Source of the DNA: Paramecium octaurelia
Lineage: Eukaryota; Ciliophora; Oligohymenophorea; Peniculida; Parameciidae
Reading direction: 5' to 3'
Assembly (NCBI GenBank): GCA_905182995.1
Contig: CAJJDP010000067.1
Span: 344,182 to 408,181, forward strand
Length of the DNA stretch: 64,000 nucleotides
The notes beneath the pieces are model-generated. The model was not told where the DNA came from and did no database searches. It saw only the letters and a program-made list of their open reading frames with translations. The position numbers and the translations under genes were made by a program. This document shows, piece by piece, positions 33,035 to 44,769 of the stretch (position 1 is the first letter of the stretch; each line of letters starts with the position of its first letter).

Positions 33035-35640
33035 ATTCAAAAGTTTTAATTTCCACAAACCTTCATTTTTAAAGGAACGTTGATTATGAATCTACTTAAC
33101 TTTTATTAAATTAATTAACAATTTACCCTTTTTAGATTTTCAATTATATTTTTATTGATTTTATTGATTGCTTCTCTAGTCAAGCGCTTTTACTAAAGTT
33201 CCAGATACACAACATGCTGTATAAAGAGACTCAATAAAGAGAAAGATGTTGACAATTAATATGTTTTTAGAGTGTAGAATTAAATTCTGAAAAAGAATGT
33301 TTAATCTCCAGAAAAATGACTAAACAATTAGTCAGGAAAGCCTCTTGGACAATTGCATGTTATTAGAACATCTAATAAATTTAAAGATCTGATTCAAATA
33401 AATATTACAGCTTAAAAACATAAAAATCTATAAACACCATCTCAAAAAATGAAAAGGATAGCCTGCATAATTGATTTAATCAATAAATAATAATTGCACA
33501 CTCTGACATAATTACTATCTGCATTATCTGAACAAATCGCTGGAATCCCCTTGGTAAAATCAAAAAGAGAACAATTATGCAAACCAATTGCCCATTAATA
33601 ACATAGAATATTTACTTAATATCCTTTATGAAGCAATGCGGATAAAAAATACTATACCAAAAAATGGAGAAGATTTTGATCTGGAATACCAAATACTTTT
33701 GGAGTGAAAGGGATTAAAAAGTTTTGATGTCATTTATGTATTAAAAGTTCCTAAATTAAGGGTTGCTAAGCTCCAAAATCGAAAACACACTAACTAGTGG
33801 TGGTGAATATTGATCTTACAAATGGCTTGATTTGCTGGAAATGTAAACTCAATTTTAAATGTAACAAGCATTAATATGATCTGCTTCCTCAATAGCATTC
33901 AAAGGAAAAAGTGGGATAAAATAAGAGGAAATTATATTTAATTATGATGTAAAAAAGTACTAATTATTTTTCCAGATAAATTAATGGATTTTAACGACAT
34001 GTCAGACCATCTGTCATTTCCTCTTTGAGCATCCATTTAGAATGATCTATTTAGTTAAGGCTAATTTACTGCAAATTAATTCATAATCACACTCAATGGC
34101 TCCAAGTTCATTGAATATGCAATCATTCAATAAAGGAAGCCATCGTGGCTAAGTATTCATAGCAACAATGAGCAATCTTTTTCTCACCAGAACATATAAA
34201 AGTAATTACTCAAGCCCTCTTGAAATTTAAACTTTCAAAAAATGAAAAATCAATCAGGGATACTTTCTTCACAAAGGTAATTTCATTTTGAAGCAAAGAA
34301 ATCCCTGCATTTATTCATTGAAGACATTATTAGAATACAAGGATAACTTTCAGGATTCGTCAAGCTAGTTCCTAAATCTTTTCTTAATATATGACAAAGA
34401 GCAATTTAAAAGCTTCAAGAAATAAGAAAGCTGTATCATATGACTCACAAAGCTTTATTTCTTGACAGTTTATTTAGCTAAAATTGAAGATTATAATTAC
34501 AATAAGACGAGATTTAAATAGTAAAATACTTGTTCTCTTTGAGTACGGTTCTGTTAAACAAAATGTGCCCAAAACGTCTGTTGAAACCATTAATGGTTTA
34601 GAACCATAGCTTCACACTTATGAAAGCTCACTATGTCGTATGATTTCAAAGGAATCAAATCTGATTTAATTTATGCTTCCAACTGGGATGCCTAACCAAC
34701 TTTTGAGATTGAAACTAAGAAGGCCAATAAAAGGCTAGTGTTTCTATATCTATCAAGGAGCCTATAAACTTGGTAAAAAGATGGAATTTTGAAACACCTG
34801 AAAGAGAATACAAGATATTTTGGCACTTTTACTGCGGATGAGCTTACAATTCTCGAAAGGATTTATGAATAGATGTTAAATCCTTTGTATCTGATGACTT
34901 CTGGAAGACTAGCTTTGTAGTTTGAAATTTGAGCACTGTTTGTCAAATATCAGCATAAGTAAGTCGATTAGAATATTTTTACAGTAATCACTTATTCCAG
35001 CTCTATTTAGAATATGTTGGATTATATTAATTGATATTAGCCTATTAATAAGAATACTATTTATTCTTGAACACTGAATATGGATCAAAATCCTCTTATT
35101 AGCAAAGAATGATCTTATTGAATAATTGATTTAATTCTATTGTTTTAATTGACAATACTATTAATTCAAAAAGATTTGTAGGTTTCAGCCTATTGTAAAT
35201 TGATTTGGCATATGAATTATGATTAGTAAAATGCTATAACTTTTGAATCCTTCAAAATCATAAAATATTAACATTTTAATCAGACATTCATTATAGGACA
35301 TTGGTAACATCAGATTACAACAATTCGTCAGATGATACGAAGTCCAAAAGAAGGGTTACACAAAAATAATTTTAGAATTTAGATTTTTGATGGTTCTTAT
35401 TAGAGAAACGCTATAATTATGGAGAGTGCTATTGTATTTTAAAGCAGTGATGCGTTGCATCTCATTAATTGGCATCCTGATGCTTTGGTTGGATAGAGAT
35501 TTGACGGTGTTTAAGCTTTGGAAAGTGTATACAGACAGATAATGATATTGCAGAATATTAGTGCAACCTGGATTGTTATATCTCAAATGATAGTAATGGG
35601 ATTAGAGTGATATTTAAGAAGCAATAAACAAATTTTGGGT
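33035..35640 (+). pseudogene. cluster of decayed coding sequence, including a Cys-rich zinc-ribbon-like segment
   Basis: Several plus-strand frames of 60-110 codons have clear coding composition but do not join. One runs through 33728-34045 (CHLCIKSSQIKGCQ, then NGLICWKCKLNFKCNKH, with spaced Cys as in a zinc ribbon). Others are 34047-34210 (FSQGQFTANQFIITLNGSK), 34310-34440 (SLKTLLEYKDNFQDS) and about 34530-34792 (LFEYGSVKQNVPKTSVET, IYQGAYKLGKKMEF). A later frame near 35370-35530 is hydrophobic. Unrecognised introns may explain some breaks, but TGA codons and frame changes are too frequent for an intact gene. No family can be named with confidence. Confidence 0.4.
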
Positions 35641-35999
35641 CAATATTTAAATCCGTGCACTAATACATTATGGAAGGAGGAATGTAAAGTGAAAATGTTA
35701 ATATATTGATTCTGAAAAAAGTATTGAAAGTAAATATGTAAAAATTAATATAAGTCTGTCTGTCTGTAATATTGTAAATATTTAATTAAATACTGACTAG
35801 AGTATTGGGATAAATGGGGAGTCTAGAATTATGCAGAAATAGGGAGTCTTGATATATAGTTAATAATTGTGGAGGAGATGCAAAGTTGAGAAAATTATAT
35901 TTCATATAGATGATATAAAATTGGATTTACTATTCTTTAAATTTAATGAAAGCATACATCCTAGTAGCTGTTCTAATAACTTGAGATGGAATGACGCGA

Positions 36000-38400
36000 T
36001 ACTTGTTTGTACATATTAACCAATAAAATGACTGTTCTAAATTGTTAGATTGTTATGAGTAAATAATTAGTACTTGTAAATGAATTGCTCTACTTTAACT
36101 CAATAAGATCGGTTAATGGCTTATTATTACTGAAGATGAAACACTAATGCAACTGTATGTTCGACATTTACATCCTGTGAAAATTTGAAACAGATAAATT
36201 CATAAAAGAGTGTCTTATAAAAGATATGGTATTAGTTAAAGTTCAAATAAATGCGATTTATTCTAATCGCATTGCAGTGTTTACAATTTGCACATCTGTA
36301 ACTTCAATTTAAAAATATGGGATAAACTGTGTCATTCTCAAGCTAGTAAGGATCGCAAATATTAATAACTTAATTTATTAAATGTTATTCCATCAGGTTT
36401 TGAGTGTATGTAGAATGCTACCTCAGTCTCTAGTCAAGCAATAAAAAGTTGTTGCCTTTTTGCAACTTTATAAACAAATAAACTTATTCACAAACTTTAA
36501 TTTGATCAATTTGTAAGTTATTGTTTGTAATTTACCGATAATGATTCAGTACCTGCAAAAGAATTGAATTGATTTGAACTAATAGAATAGCTTAGAGAAT
36601 ACTATCTTTTCTCTGTTAGATTGTTGTGATACGGGAGTTTGCGCTTCAACTTCAAATACTAAGTAGAAATAAATCTTCTTGCTCCGATAATCTCTCAGCA
36701 TCTAATTGCAATACATAAACAATTTATGCCATTACGATGCTGTAAAAGTGAACTTGTTCTTAGTCTACTTTAGGGGTATTTCTATCAAAACACCAGCATC
36801 ACAACCCCCTATTGTTTTTGGAATTTCATCAATAGCAGTTGCTAAACTTTGACTCATTGCGAAGACCTGAAACTTAATGTTAGTTCTATTAGATGTTCAG
36901 TATAAAATTTTCAATGTAGCACATTTTAAGAGGCTTTGTGCTAACAGAAGCACCTTAGCTAACATGTAAAAAATTTTGCTTTGTGTTCTTTGTGTTTTAG
37001 CATTCATTGAGAGATATCTCTCCTATAATAATCGTATATCTAAATTACTTATGCTGTTATTTATGGAACTTTTAAAACGAAACGAGTTTTGAATGCTGCA
37101 AGATCAACAACGTCTGTATTTCACATGTTCTATGATTACACCTACTCTCTCTCTGAATTCAACTAACTAATACTAATTTTGTAGATAGACCATAGCAGGC
37201 AATTGTGAAATAGACATTCAGCTATTTTTGCTAACTTCATAGACTAGAGCAACACAAGAAATACTTACAGATGAACTCCAGTAACACAAGCATAGTAATT
37301 TTTATTTCAAGCAGTAATAATTAATACATCATTGTAAACATCATCCTTCTTCTAAAGCTCTTATTTGTACCCTCAATTCAACCTGCGCTTAATAAAATAA
37401 CTAAATAATTTATGGCTCATCAAGCGCTTGCTATTGGAATAGAAAGAATATAAACTTAAAATCAACAAGCTACACTTAATTGCCACCTTTGAATAATTGG
37501 ATTGAGTGTGTCAGCATTAATTCATCATATAGAGAAATCTAAAAATGGAGTTCGTAAATAGTATCCTCCTTCAATATCAGCAGCTCTCCACAACGTAATC
37601 AAAGATGTTACAACTACCTAAGAAATATTTTAATTTCTAGGTTTTATGGTCTTAAGGAAAAATTTGAAGGAATTTAAATTAATCATTGACATTTGTACTT
37701 AGATCTAATTATTGAGATGCAAGTACTCATAATGCTTAAGCCTAGTCCAAAATTTCTATAAACCCTAACAAGTAATCCTGTAGGAAGAAATGATTTAATC
37801 CAATAAATATGCTAAGTCACTTATGAGTAAAACTGCACTTAAGCCTTGTAATGCTAAATGAATAATGAGTCTTGATAGCCTTTAGCTACAGTCAAATAAT
37901 CCAGCAACTAGTTTGTGTTTCACAAGTGTAGTCTACTGTAAGTTGCTTTATTAGGTAAACCCTAGGCTCAATGCACCTATCAAAATATGTTCTTTGTGGG
38001 AAGCTACGAAGTACTTGCAGTAAAACATCCAGTGAATGAATCACAATGTGTTGCAACAAAAGAAAAAGCTTCCTATTTGAATAATTAATAATATATGTGC
38101 ATCGCTATTACGTCATGCAATTAATACCTGAGTCAGCCTGCAAATTGAGATTAAACTTTAGCTTAGGGAACTGTTTTTTGCAAACCATAACAAGTGTAAC
38201 CCTCTTTGAATATTTTTCCGTCAGCTTGATGTCAATCAACTACAATCATGTTTGTTAACTGGCTATTAAATGCTTTTTGTTAGCACTCTATCTTTGAATT
38301 TGCCCCAAGCTAATGATTCGCCAAATATTTATTGAAAAGGTAAATTTTCTCCCAACTAAGAACTGGACTTGTGGAATTTGTTATCCTTGTTTGATCAATC
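36000..38400 (+). pseudogene. decayed Cys-rich surface-protein-like gene
   Basis: The plus strand carries segments with regularly spaced Cys and Thr/Ser/Ala-rich spacers. Examples are about 36390-36480 (SGFECMQNATSVSSQ, then SCCLFATLQ) and 38030-38215 (ESQCVATKEKASYLNNQ, MCIAITSCNQYLSQPAN, a TGA, then GTVFCKPQQVQPS). This is the style of Paramecium immobilization antigens, GPI-anchored coat proteins built from Cys-periodic repeats. Frames break often, so no functional protein is encoded. Assignment rests on pattern only and is weaker than for the copy at 52-56 kb. Confidence 0.45.
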
Positions 38401-39589
38401 TAATTCCAGTCTACTCGGGTTGTGCTAATGTTATCAAAAATTACTCAGGCTGACTGGTTAATCTTTTGTTTTAGTGAAGTATAATAGACCAAATTATCCA
38501 AGATCCAAAACAACATTTTCTTAAGAGTAATTTGAAAATATGACCTTAAAGGAAACATATCTAAGTGACACATCTTGAATTTAATTTAATGATTCTTCAT
38601 GCTTTGTAGTAACTGTGTTTTACCAGTTAAAATATTTGAATTCAAACTTTATCTTAAATCTCTAAGATATTTATAACAATTAGTAATAATTGGGAAAAAT
38701 TGTAAAAGCGTTTTTGAGCTAAACAAATTCAACTCTACGAAAATGTTTAACCATATCTCCAAAATAGAAATGAAAAACTTTGAGTATTTAATTAATGTAG
38801 TTAATAAAAATAGATTTTTATCGAACATTCAAAAAAATTCCTTGTCTTAGTACTTCTTATTCTACATCACAAGAATATTAGTTAATGTTACTTCCTGAAG
38901 TCTCAGAGTAAGGTTATATATGAATAGTCTGCTTGCATATACCTTTGTGTTGCTTGTATAACAGCTGCACAATTTATTATGATTATTGGACTTCTAATGT
39001 TATTCAAAGAGCAACAATAAATTAATTAAAAATATTACATGTATGACACAATAAATAACCAGATAAGTGCACAATAAAACTGTCGGTATTATGATATGAT
39101 GCATTCCTCAATTTATAATTAGTTGATGCACTTTGAATTAATGTACTTCATTATTCTAGGTGTGTCGTTCTGAGTATATAGCATGCTCTAGTTTTCATTA
39201 AAGAATAGCTTCTTCTTTTAAATCTAATAAGTTTAAGCACTTTCTTGCTGAAGAAATCTGAATCTGCCTATAAACATATGTTATAGCTGCTGAATATACA
39301 GGAATATCTTTTATTAGTGTCTAATCAAATAGAAATGACTAATTATTTAATCTATATCGTATTATAGTAAAAGAAGATTTTGTAAGAATCCTTGGATTGA
39401 CTTCATTATATTTTACTTTGATGAGCTCATTCTTGTAATTCTAGTATTTTTACTTTAATAATTAAATTACCAATATTATTTAATCATCATACTTTAGTGT
39501 TACATAATCTAATTTATGACTGTAAAATAAACTGTCTTATATAATTATCTTAGTAAAAAAGTAACTTAGACAAGAATTAATTAATGATA
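38401..39589. other. no intact gene recognised
   Basis: AT-rich sequence with short broken frames. No RNA gene or repeat is seen. Confidence 0.35.
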
Positions 39590-39818
39590 TAGTGATAAAC
39601 TGAATAGATCCTCTGATACCAGTTTTTCAAATATTTCTGCACAGACTAATAATACTAAAGTGACTGGCAAAGAATGGTATGTGGAAAAAGCACTTGTTTA
39701 GAAAAGAAATTGAGAATACCTGAACCTGCCTAATCTCATTTAAAGTGTATACGAGTCTTTTCCACCTGTTACTACAGAGGAGTGCATTGAGAACTTTATT
39801 TTACAAACTTAAACATGA
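39590..39818 (+). pseudogene. coding fragment with a single in-frame TGA
   Basis: A plus-strand frame reads RSSDTSFSNISAQTNNTKV, GKEWYVEKALVQKRN, then TGA at 39711-39713, and continues in the same frame as EYLNLPNLIQSVYESFPPV and TTEECIENFILQTQT to TGA 39816-39818. Composition is strongly coding on both sides of the TGA. No micro-intron spans it, so a nonsense mutation (for example TGG to TGA) is likely. The protein is unrecognised. Confidence 0.45.
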
Positions 39819-40054
39819 GCTTCTATATTTGTAGAAATGAGGGGAGCCACTAATAGATAGTGTTTAATTTAAGAAATATTCATGAAAGTGTAATATTGTA
39901 AATTGCTGTAAATTTGATAGTTCCAATTTTTATTTATTCTTGGCCATGGTTCTCATGATTCGAAATATAATACTGCTAACTCTAGAAACTGAACCACCAG
40001 CAAAGTTTTCATCAATAGCTTCAGATAGAAGGTCAAGAAATTGCAAGAATATGA
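39819..40054. other. no gene recognised
   Basis: Short AT-rich spacer with nothing recognised. Confidence 0.3.
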
Positions 40055-40324
40055 TCAATTTCTTTGTTGATCAAGTGGCAGTTCTCTAAAAAGAGTTTGT
40101 TGCTCATCTTTAAGCTTTCTTTGGTCTAAGCCTATTTCTACCTCAATAATCTTCTAATTAATTTGATTAACTATTTGCTTTAATTCATTGGATATTAAAT
40201 ATATCAACTTTTTCATGTCCTTCATATAGTAAAATACATTAACCAAATCTGTTGTCAATAATTCCCATATAATTTGCTGTTTTATCGCTGGAAGTTCTGA
40301 TAATGTTAGCAGAATCAGTAGAAT
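40055..40324 (-). CDS. coiled-coil protein fragment
   Basis: On the minus strand a frame is open from 40324 to TGA 40055-40057, about 90 residues. It contains TLSELPAIKQQIIWELLTTD, VFYYMKDMKKLIYLISNEL, KQIVNQINQKIIEVEIGL and DQRKLKDEQQTLFRELPLD, a heptad-like pattern. An upstream segment in another frame also looks coding (SADYFAQKPAKETKYESELL), so the true start is probably in an earlier exon. No family is recognised. Confidence 0.45.
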
Positions 40325-40806
40325 TCAGCAACACCTCCCATTTCTGATAAGCAACAATTCGCTCTCATATTTGGTTTCTTTTGCCGGTTTCTATGCGAAG
40401 TAATCTGCTGATATTCCTGACTTGCTATTTTTAATATATATATAATGTGTTTTCTTTGAAGAAATTAAATCGAAACAAGATTGATACATAGAAAAATTGT
40501 ATAAATAGGCTAACTACGATTTTCCTGTTTTCCTCTAGGTTCTATTTAACTATTGCTATTTTTGTTAATACAATTACAAATGGGAAGATCTCCTAATAGC
40601 TCCTTAATTGTTCATTAAATTTGATAATAATTTTGTAATTAGGATTCGTTTTATTAGGTTCAGTAAAAATAACCACTGGTTCTGAAAGAAAAAGAACAGT
40701 TGACTAAAAGAAAACTGCGCCTTCATTTAATTTAAAAGGAAATTAAATTAGCTAAATAAGCATTGCAACAGAATGTGCAGAGAACGAGCAAAATACACTT
40801 AACTGA

Positions 40807-41121
40807 TTTATAGAGAAGTAAATTATAGGATATTGGAAGTTACACTGCTCATATTCAATGACAGGACAACAATAAAACCTGTTAAGTATTATAATATTAA
40901 ACCCTTCACAAAAAGTGCCTATTAACAGAGACTAACTTAGATGATATGGAATTGTTTTTGTATCAGAAGATGAAGAAACATATTGTGATAAGTGTGGATC
41001 AGATCAACATGCACCAACTTAATTTTACCAGGGTCAGTTAAAACTCAAACATCATGGGGAAACACCATTAATCAAAAAAATTACATAAAATCTTCAATTT
41101 AATAGATTTAATGGGAAATGA
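40807..41121 (+). pseudogene. Cys-motif coding fragment with an in-frame TGA
   Basis: The plus-strand frame contains IIGYWKLHCSYSMTGQQQ, then TGA at 40942-40944, then YGIVFVSEDEETYCDKCGSD, QHAPTQFYQGQLKLKHHGE and TPLIKKITQNLQFNRFNGK to TGA 41119-41121. The YCDKCG pair suggests half of a zinc site. It overlaps nothing and is followed by the ORF at 41154 on the same strand, which may be a later part of the same broken gene. Confidence 0.4.
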
Positions 41122-41153
41122 AGCTAATAGGTAATTGAAATCCCTATTAAAAT

Positions 41154-41417
41154 ATGAGAATAATTTGTAATGACAAAATAAAAATACAAGAGAGAACATT
41201 TTATAAGCCTTTAAGAGCTGAGGAATAAGATTAGATTATTAAAGATATTGTGAAATCTAAGACCTATCATAAATAAATTAATGAGCTCCACTATTGGTGT
41301 GCATATATAATTAAATGTAGATATATAGCTTCGTTTATTTTGAGGAATCTGATCTAATATAAATTCTCCATGGTGCATCAACAATTCATATAATTAACCT
41401 ATTTTTAATATTTTTGA
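41154..41417 (+). CDS. small ORF of unknown function
   Basis: ATG 41154 to TGA 41415-41417, 87 residues with the Gln code. It starts MRIICNDKIKIQERTFYKPL, then RAEEQDQIIKDIVKSKTYH and INELHYWCAYIIKCRYIAS. Composition looks coding. It may be the 3' part of the broken frame just upstream. No domain is recognised. Confidence 0.35.
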
Positions 41418-42067
41418 CCAATACTTACTTTTAAAGACTTAGCAAGTTTAAAAAAACTATATTTTTTGAATAAAGTGCTAGATATTCTATTTAATTAAGT
41501 CATTAAATCAATAGCTAATTCTCTATGGGTATTTTAATTGTGAGAATATATGAGTGAACTTTATGATTGATGCTTGATGCTTGCAAAGATATGACTATTT
41601 ATTAAGTTGAGAGTATTATCATCCGTAACTGATCATATCCTAATTTTGAAGAAAGTTAAGTATAATAGAAGTCAGATATGGATAGGTTTTTTGATCACTC
41701 CGACATATCATAGGAATTCAAAGCCAATAAAAAAAGCTACAAGAAACAATAAGGGAAATAAGTTCTTAGCTATATCAAATTTAAAGCTATAAACAATCAT
41801 TCTAAAACTTTTGTTACAAATAACAAAAATGCTGAAGTGGTTTGCTTTATTTTGAGATCTAAAATTTTATATATATATATTTTATTCATTCCAGAAGTTT
41901 TTGTTTTTATTTTTACAATCAATCTCAGAAAGCTAAATTCTCTAAATAATAATGAAATTCATAAAAATTTCATAATTGATATAAAGTATTGTTTTATTGT
42001 ATTTTTCCTTCTTCTGGCAATTTCATACCCCATTCTGCTGTTAAAAAATAACACAATTCTTATTCTC
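41418..42067. other. no intact gene recognised
   Basis: A plus-strand frame at about 41607-41790 is open and basic but lacks clear coding character. A hydrophobic plus-strand frame at 41837-42097 overlaps the end of the minus-strand gene at 42068 and looks like a shadow plus AT-rich sequence. Confidence 0.35.
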
Positions 42068-42397
42068 TCATTTCTATTCTTTTTCCTGACTACCTAATAT
42101 TTAAAATATAAATTTCTATAATTATATATTAGTCTCGTACTCAATGTCCAATTTCATTTATTCATTTCTTTAAGGATTATTGTCGTTTGGCAAAAAAATT
42201 GGATTAACTTAATCAATAGTCAATGATAAAGCTTTCATATTTTCAACCTTCCAATGTGTTGCATCAATAAGAACTGTTAGAATTGAATCATTTCTAGTTT
42301 TTGTTTCATGATGAAGACTCGTCATAGAAACAATTAATGTCTTGAATTTGGAGGCAAAGTCAGCTATGAAATTAATTTTTACATTAATAATATACAT
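42068..42397 (-). CDS. small protein of unknown function
   Basis: Minus strand, ATG 42395-42397 to TGA 42068-42070, 109 residues, no intron. Segments include FIADFASKFKTLIVSMTSL, HHETKTRNDSILTVLIDATH, WKVENMKALSLTIDQVNP and DIEYETNIQLQKFIFQILG. Composition is good and the frame is clean. There is no signal peptide. I do not recognise the family. Confidence 0.5.
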
Positions 42398-43023
42398 TAA
42401 TTTAATTTAACATTTTCAAGTCCAACAATTTACTATTAAAATTCTGTTTCATCATAATATTTTAATATTTTAATTTAAGAACAAAATTTATGATGTAAAT
42501 GAGTGTTGTTAAGACAGCTAAATTTTTTGATAACTTTAATCTTTTCGTGAGATTAAATAGTAGTTATGGATTAAATTATAGAAATTAAGGAATTTTTTTT
42601 TTGTGTACTATTTATGAAATTCAATGATTTTTTATTAGCGCAATTCCAGATTCCTCATATTTGATATTAAATTATGGTAAAAATTCAATATCTTTAGAAT
42701 TTAAATAATTACTGTAATACATTACTATGCTACTTTTAATCTATAAAATTGTGGAAATTTTTGTTTCTAATTAAAGAATATATACAATTTACCATTTTTT
42801 AAATAATAAATACAAATTTCATACTAACAGCCTAATCATGAAATTCTAATGCTTCATGAAATATACTTAAATTGTGTAAAATTGATAAACTAGTTCTAAT
42901 AATTAAGCAAGAGTTAAAATAATAGAAAAATGTATCATAACTATTAAAATAATGAGAATGTTTTAAGAGAAATTTGGAGTGCAATATATATATATATATT
43001 ATTCCAATACTTCCAGAATTGAT
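42398..43023. other. intergenic
   Basis: AT-rich sequence with a TA repeat at about 42986-42999. No gene is recognised. Confidence 0.4.
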
Positions 43024-43290
43024 TCATTATATGTAATTTCTAATACAATTTTATGTAAAATAAAATATGAGCTAAAAAATCTACTTATTTATACCTTTGC
43101 CATTATAATGCCTTGAACCTTCTGGGTTTTTCTGAATTGCTAAATCATAGTTATCCAAAGTTTTTTCAACTCTATTTATTCTATCTAAAATTGTGTTAAT
43201 ATTTTCACGTTAAGAAATATCTCTTTTAAAATAATAATCTGAATCTTCTGGTATTTTCAAAAATGCTGGATCATTATAATCTAAGTTTCT
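43024..43290 (-). pseudogene. 3' fragment of a helical (possibly TPR-like) protein
   Basis: The minus-strand frame, open from 43290 to TGA 43024-43026, reads NLDYNDPAFLKIPEDSDYYF, KRDISQRENINTILDRINR, VEKTLDNYDLAIQKNPEGS and RHYNGKGINKQ. LDNYDLAIQKNPEGSRHYN resembles one tetratricopeptide unit. No start codon is present, and the frame abuts the transposase fragment directly upstream, as if a longer gene had been interrupted there. Confidence 0.45.
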
Positions 43291-43540
43291 TCAAATCTCT
43301 TCATTTTATGTAAAAGTCTTTTCTTTAATTCATGTATGTATTTGTGACTTTTATCTTGTAAACTATTTAAAAGTGTTCCACAATTTTTCTATTGGATTCA
43401 ACTGCGGCGTGTATGGTGGTAACAAAATGTAAAACACTGCATTCAATAATTTTGCCACTCTTTTTGACTTGTGGATAGGACTATTATGAAAAACAAGTTC
43501 AAAAGGTTTGCCATCATGGAGTTGCTTTAACACCCTAATT
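43257..43540 (-). mobile_element. Tc1/mariner-type (DDE) transposase, C-terminal fragment
   Basis: The minus strand from 43540 reads VLKQLHDGKPFELVFHNSPI, HKSKRVAKLLNAV, then LLPPYTPQLNPIEKLWNTFK. PPYTPQLNPIE is the hallmark block around the last catalytic acid of Tc1/mariner/IS630 transposases. The preceding block is normally FxxDNAxIH; here the Asp is His (VFHNSPIH), removing a catalytic residue. A TGA at 43330-43332 and a frameshift follow; the next frame reads KYIHELKKRLLHKMKRFEE. No N-terminal or first-Asp region is found upstream. This is a dead remnant. Paramecium germline DNA carries related transposons that are normally eliminated. Confidence 0.8.
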
Positions 43541-44728
43541 AATTAAATAAGGTAATAATACTTTGTTTTATAATATTTTCAATATTTTTACCAACATATA
43601 TCTATGATTTCTACTATTATTTTATCATTATTATTCATTATTTCAACATTAATATTTTTCAATTATAGTAATCATAATTAGTGTCAATTTACATTTTTTT
43701 ATGAAACCACAAGTATATTAAATACATACTCTATGTTTTATGCAATAATTTTTTTAAAATATACATTAATCATTATTTTATTGAATATTAAAACATCAAA
43801 AACTTGTTATTATTAATAGGGCTAGTTAATGAATTTTTTGGTTTTATGTATTTATTCTTTATTCTATTTTTTTTTTTCAGACTTCTCTCGCTTTTTTAAA
43901 TTTTTGATTTTTTACATTTAATAATTTTTATTATACTAATCATGTTTCTTTTCATTTTTCATGTTATTAAGTTCTTTTAAAAAATTTCAAGCTTTTACCA
44001 AGTTACAATGTATTTAATAGGCCAAGAAACACAAGCATACAATTGATTACTTAAATCTCAACTCCTTCGTCAACCTTGAAAGGCAAGTTTAACATCTCAT
44101 TTTGGAAATAAAGCAAATTGGTACGTATTAATTAAAACAGAGCAAGTCCCTTAAAGTCAATCTTTCGTCATAGTGTGTCTCCAATGGCTCTGAACAGTAA
44201 TTGATCTAAATTATTCTCTCAAAGAAGAACGGGTGCATCTTGTTTAATAGAACCAGACTACTAGAGAGCAAGTATTTTTATATAAAAAAGATCTTCCATA
44301 AAAGAAACCCTTCAAAGAAAAAAAATCCATCATGTGATACAGTATTATTATTTTTAGATAACTTTTTGGCCTGCACTATTTCACACCATAAAAAATTTAG
44401 AGGCTAGAGAGGTAGTTATATAAGAAAGAGGATTAGGAGTAACATCATTGTGTCACGAGGGTTGTTTAAGGAAATATATTAAAAATGGTTTAAGCACTAG
44501 ACACAGGATGTCCAAAAATAAAAAAAGTTGCTGACAAATAGTGCAAGGGGAACTAAAAATGATTTGAGCCTGGTTGGTTAATAAAGGTGAAACACTTGAT
44601 TTGCTTTTATATTCCATAAGGGTGATATCTCGAAATTAAGCATCCATTGAGGCATTAAATTGTAATAAATCTTAGTTATACTACAATATCAATATCAATT
44701 TAATTACTATTATTTTTATGCTTTATAT
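43320..44728. repeat. first copy of a 1409-bp duplicated contig end
   Basis: Bases 43320-44728 recur at 44770-46178 with the same length. The copies diverge after ctttatat. The first then runs 40 bp (44729-44768) to the N, while the second continues into the gene on the right. Confidence 0.85.
43961..44590 (+). CDS. open frame of 209 codons on the plus strand, unknown
   Basis: ATG 43961 to TGA 44588-44590 without interruption. It is strongly basic: TKLQCIQQAKKHKHTIDYL, IFHKRNPSKKKNPS, ISHHKKFRGQRGSYIRKRI. Parts of the opposite strand are also open, so the coding strand is not certain. It lies next to the transposase fragment and could be a second transposon ORF or host sequence. It is repeated at 45411-46040 by the assembly seam. 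Confidence 0.35.
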
Positions 44729-44768
44729 TTTTATATATGGGAAAGAACTTTGTTTCATTCAATTATAG

Positions 44769-44769
44769 N
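44769..44769. other. assembly gap (single N)
   Basis: The N joins contigs that share 1409 bp. The left contig has 40 additional bases that do not match the right contig. Confidence 0.95.
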
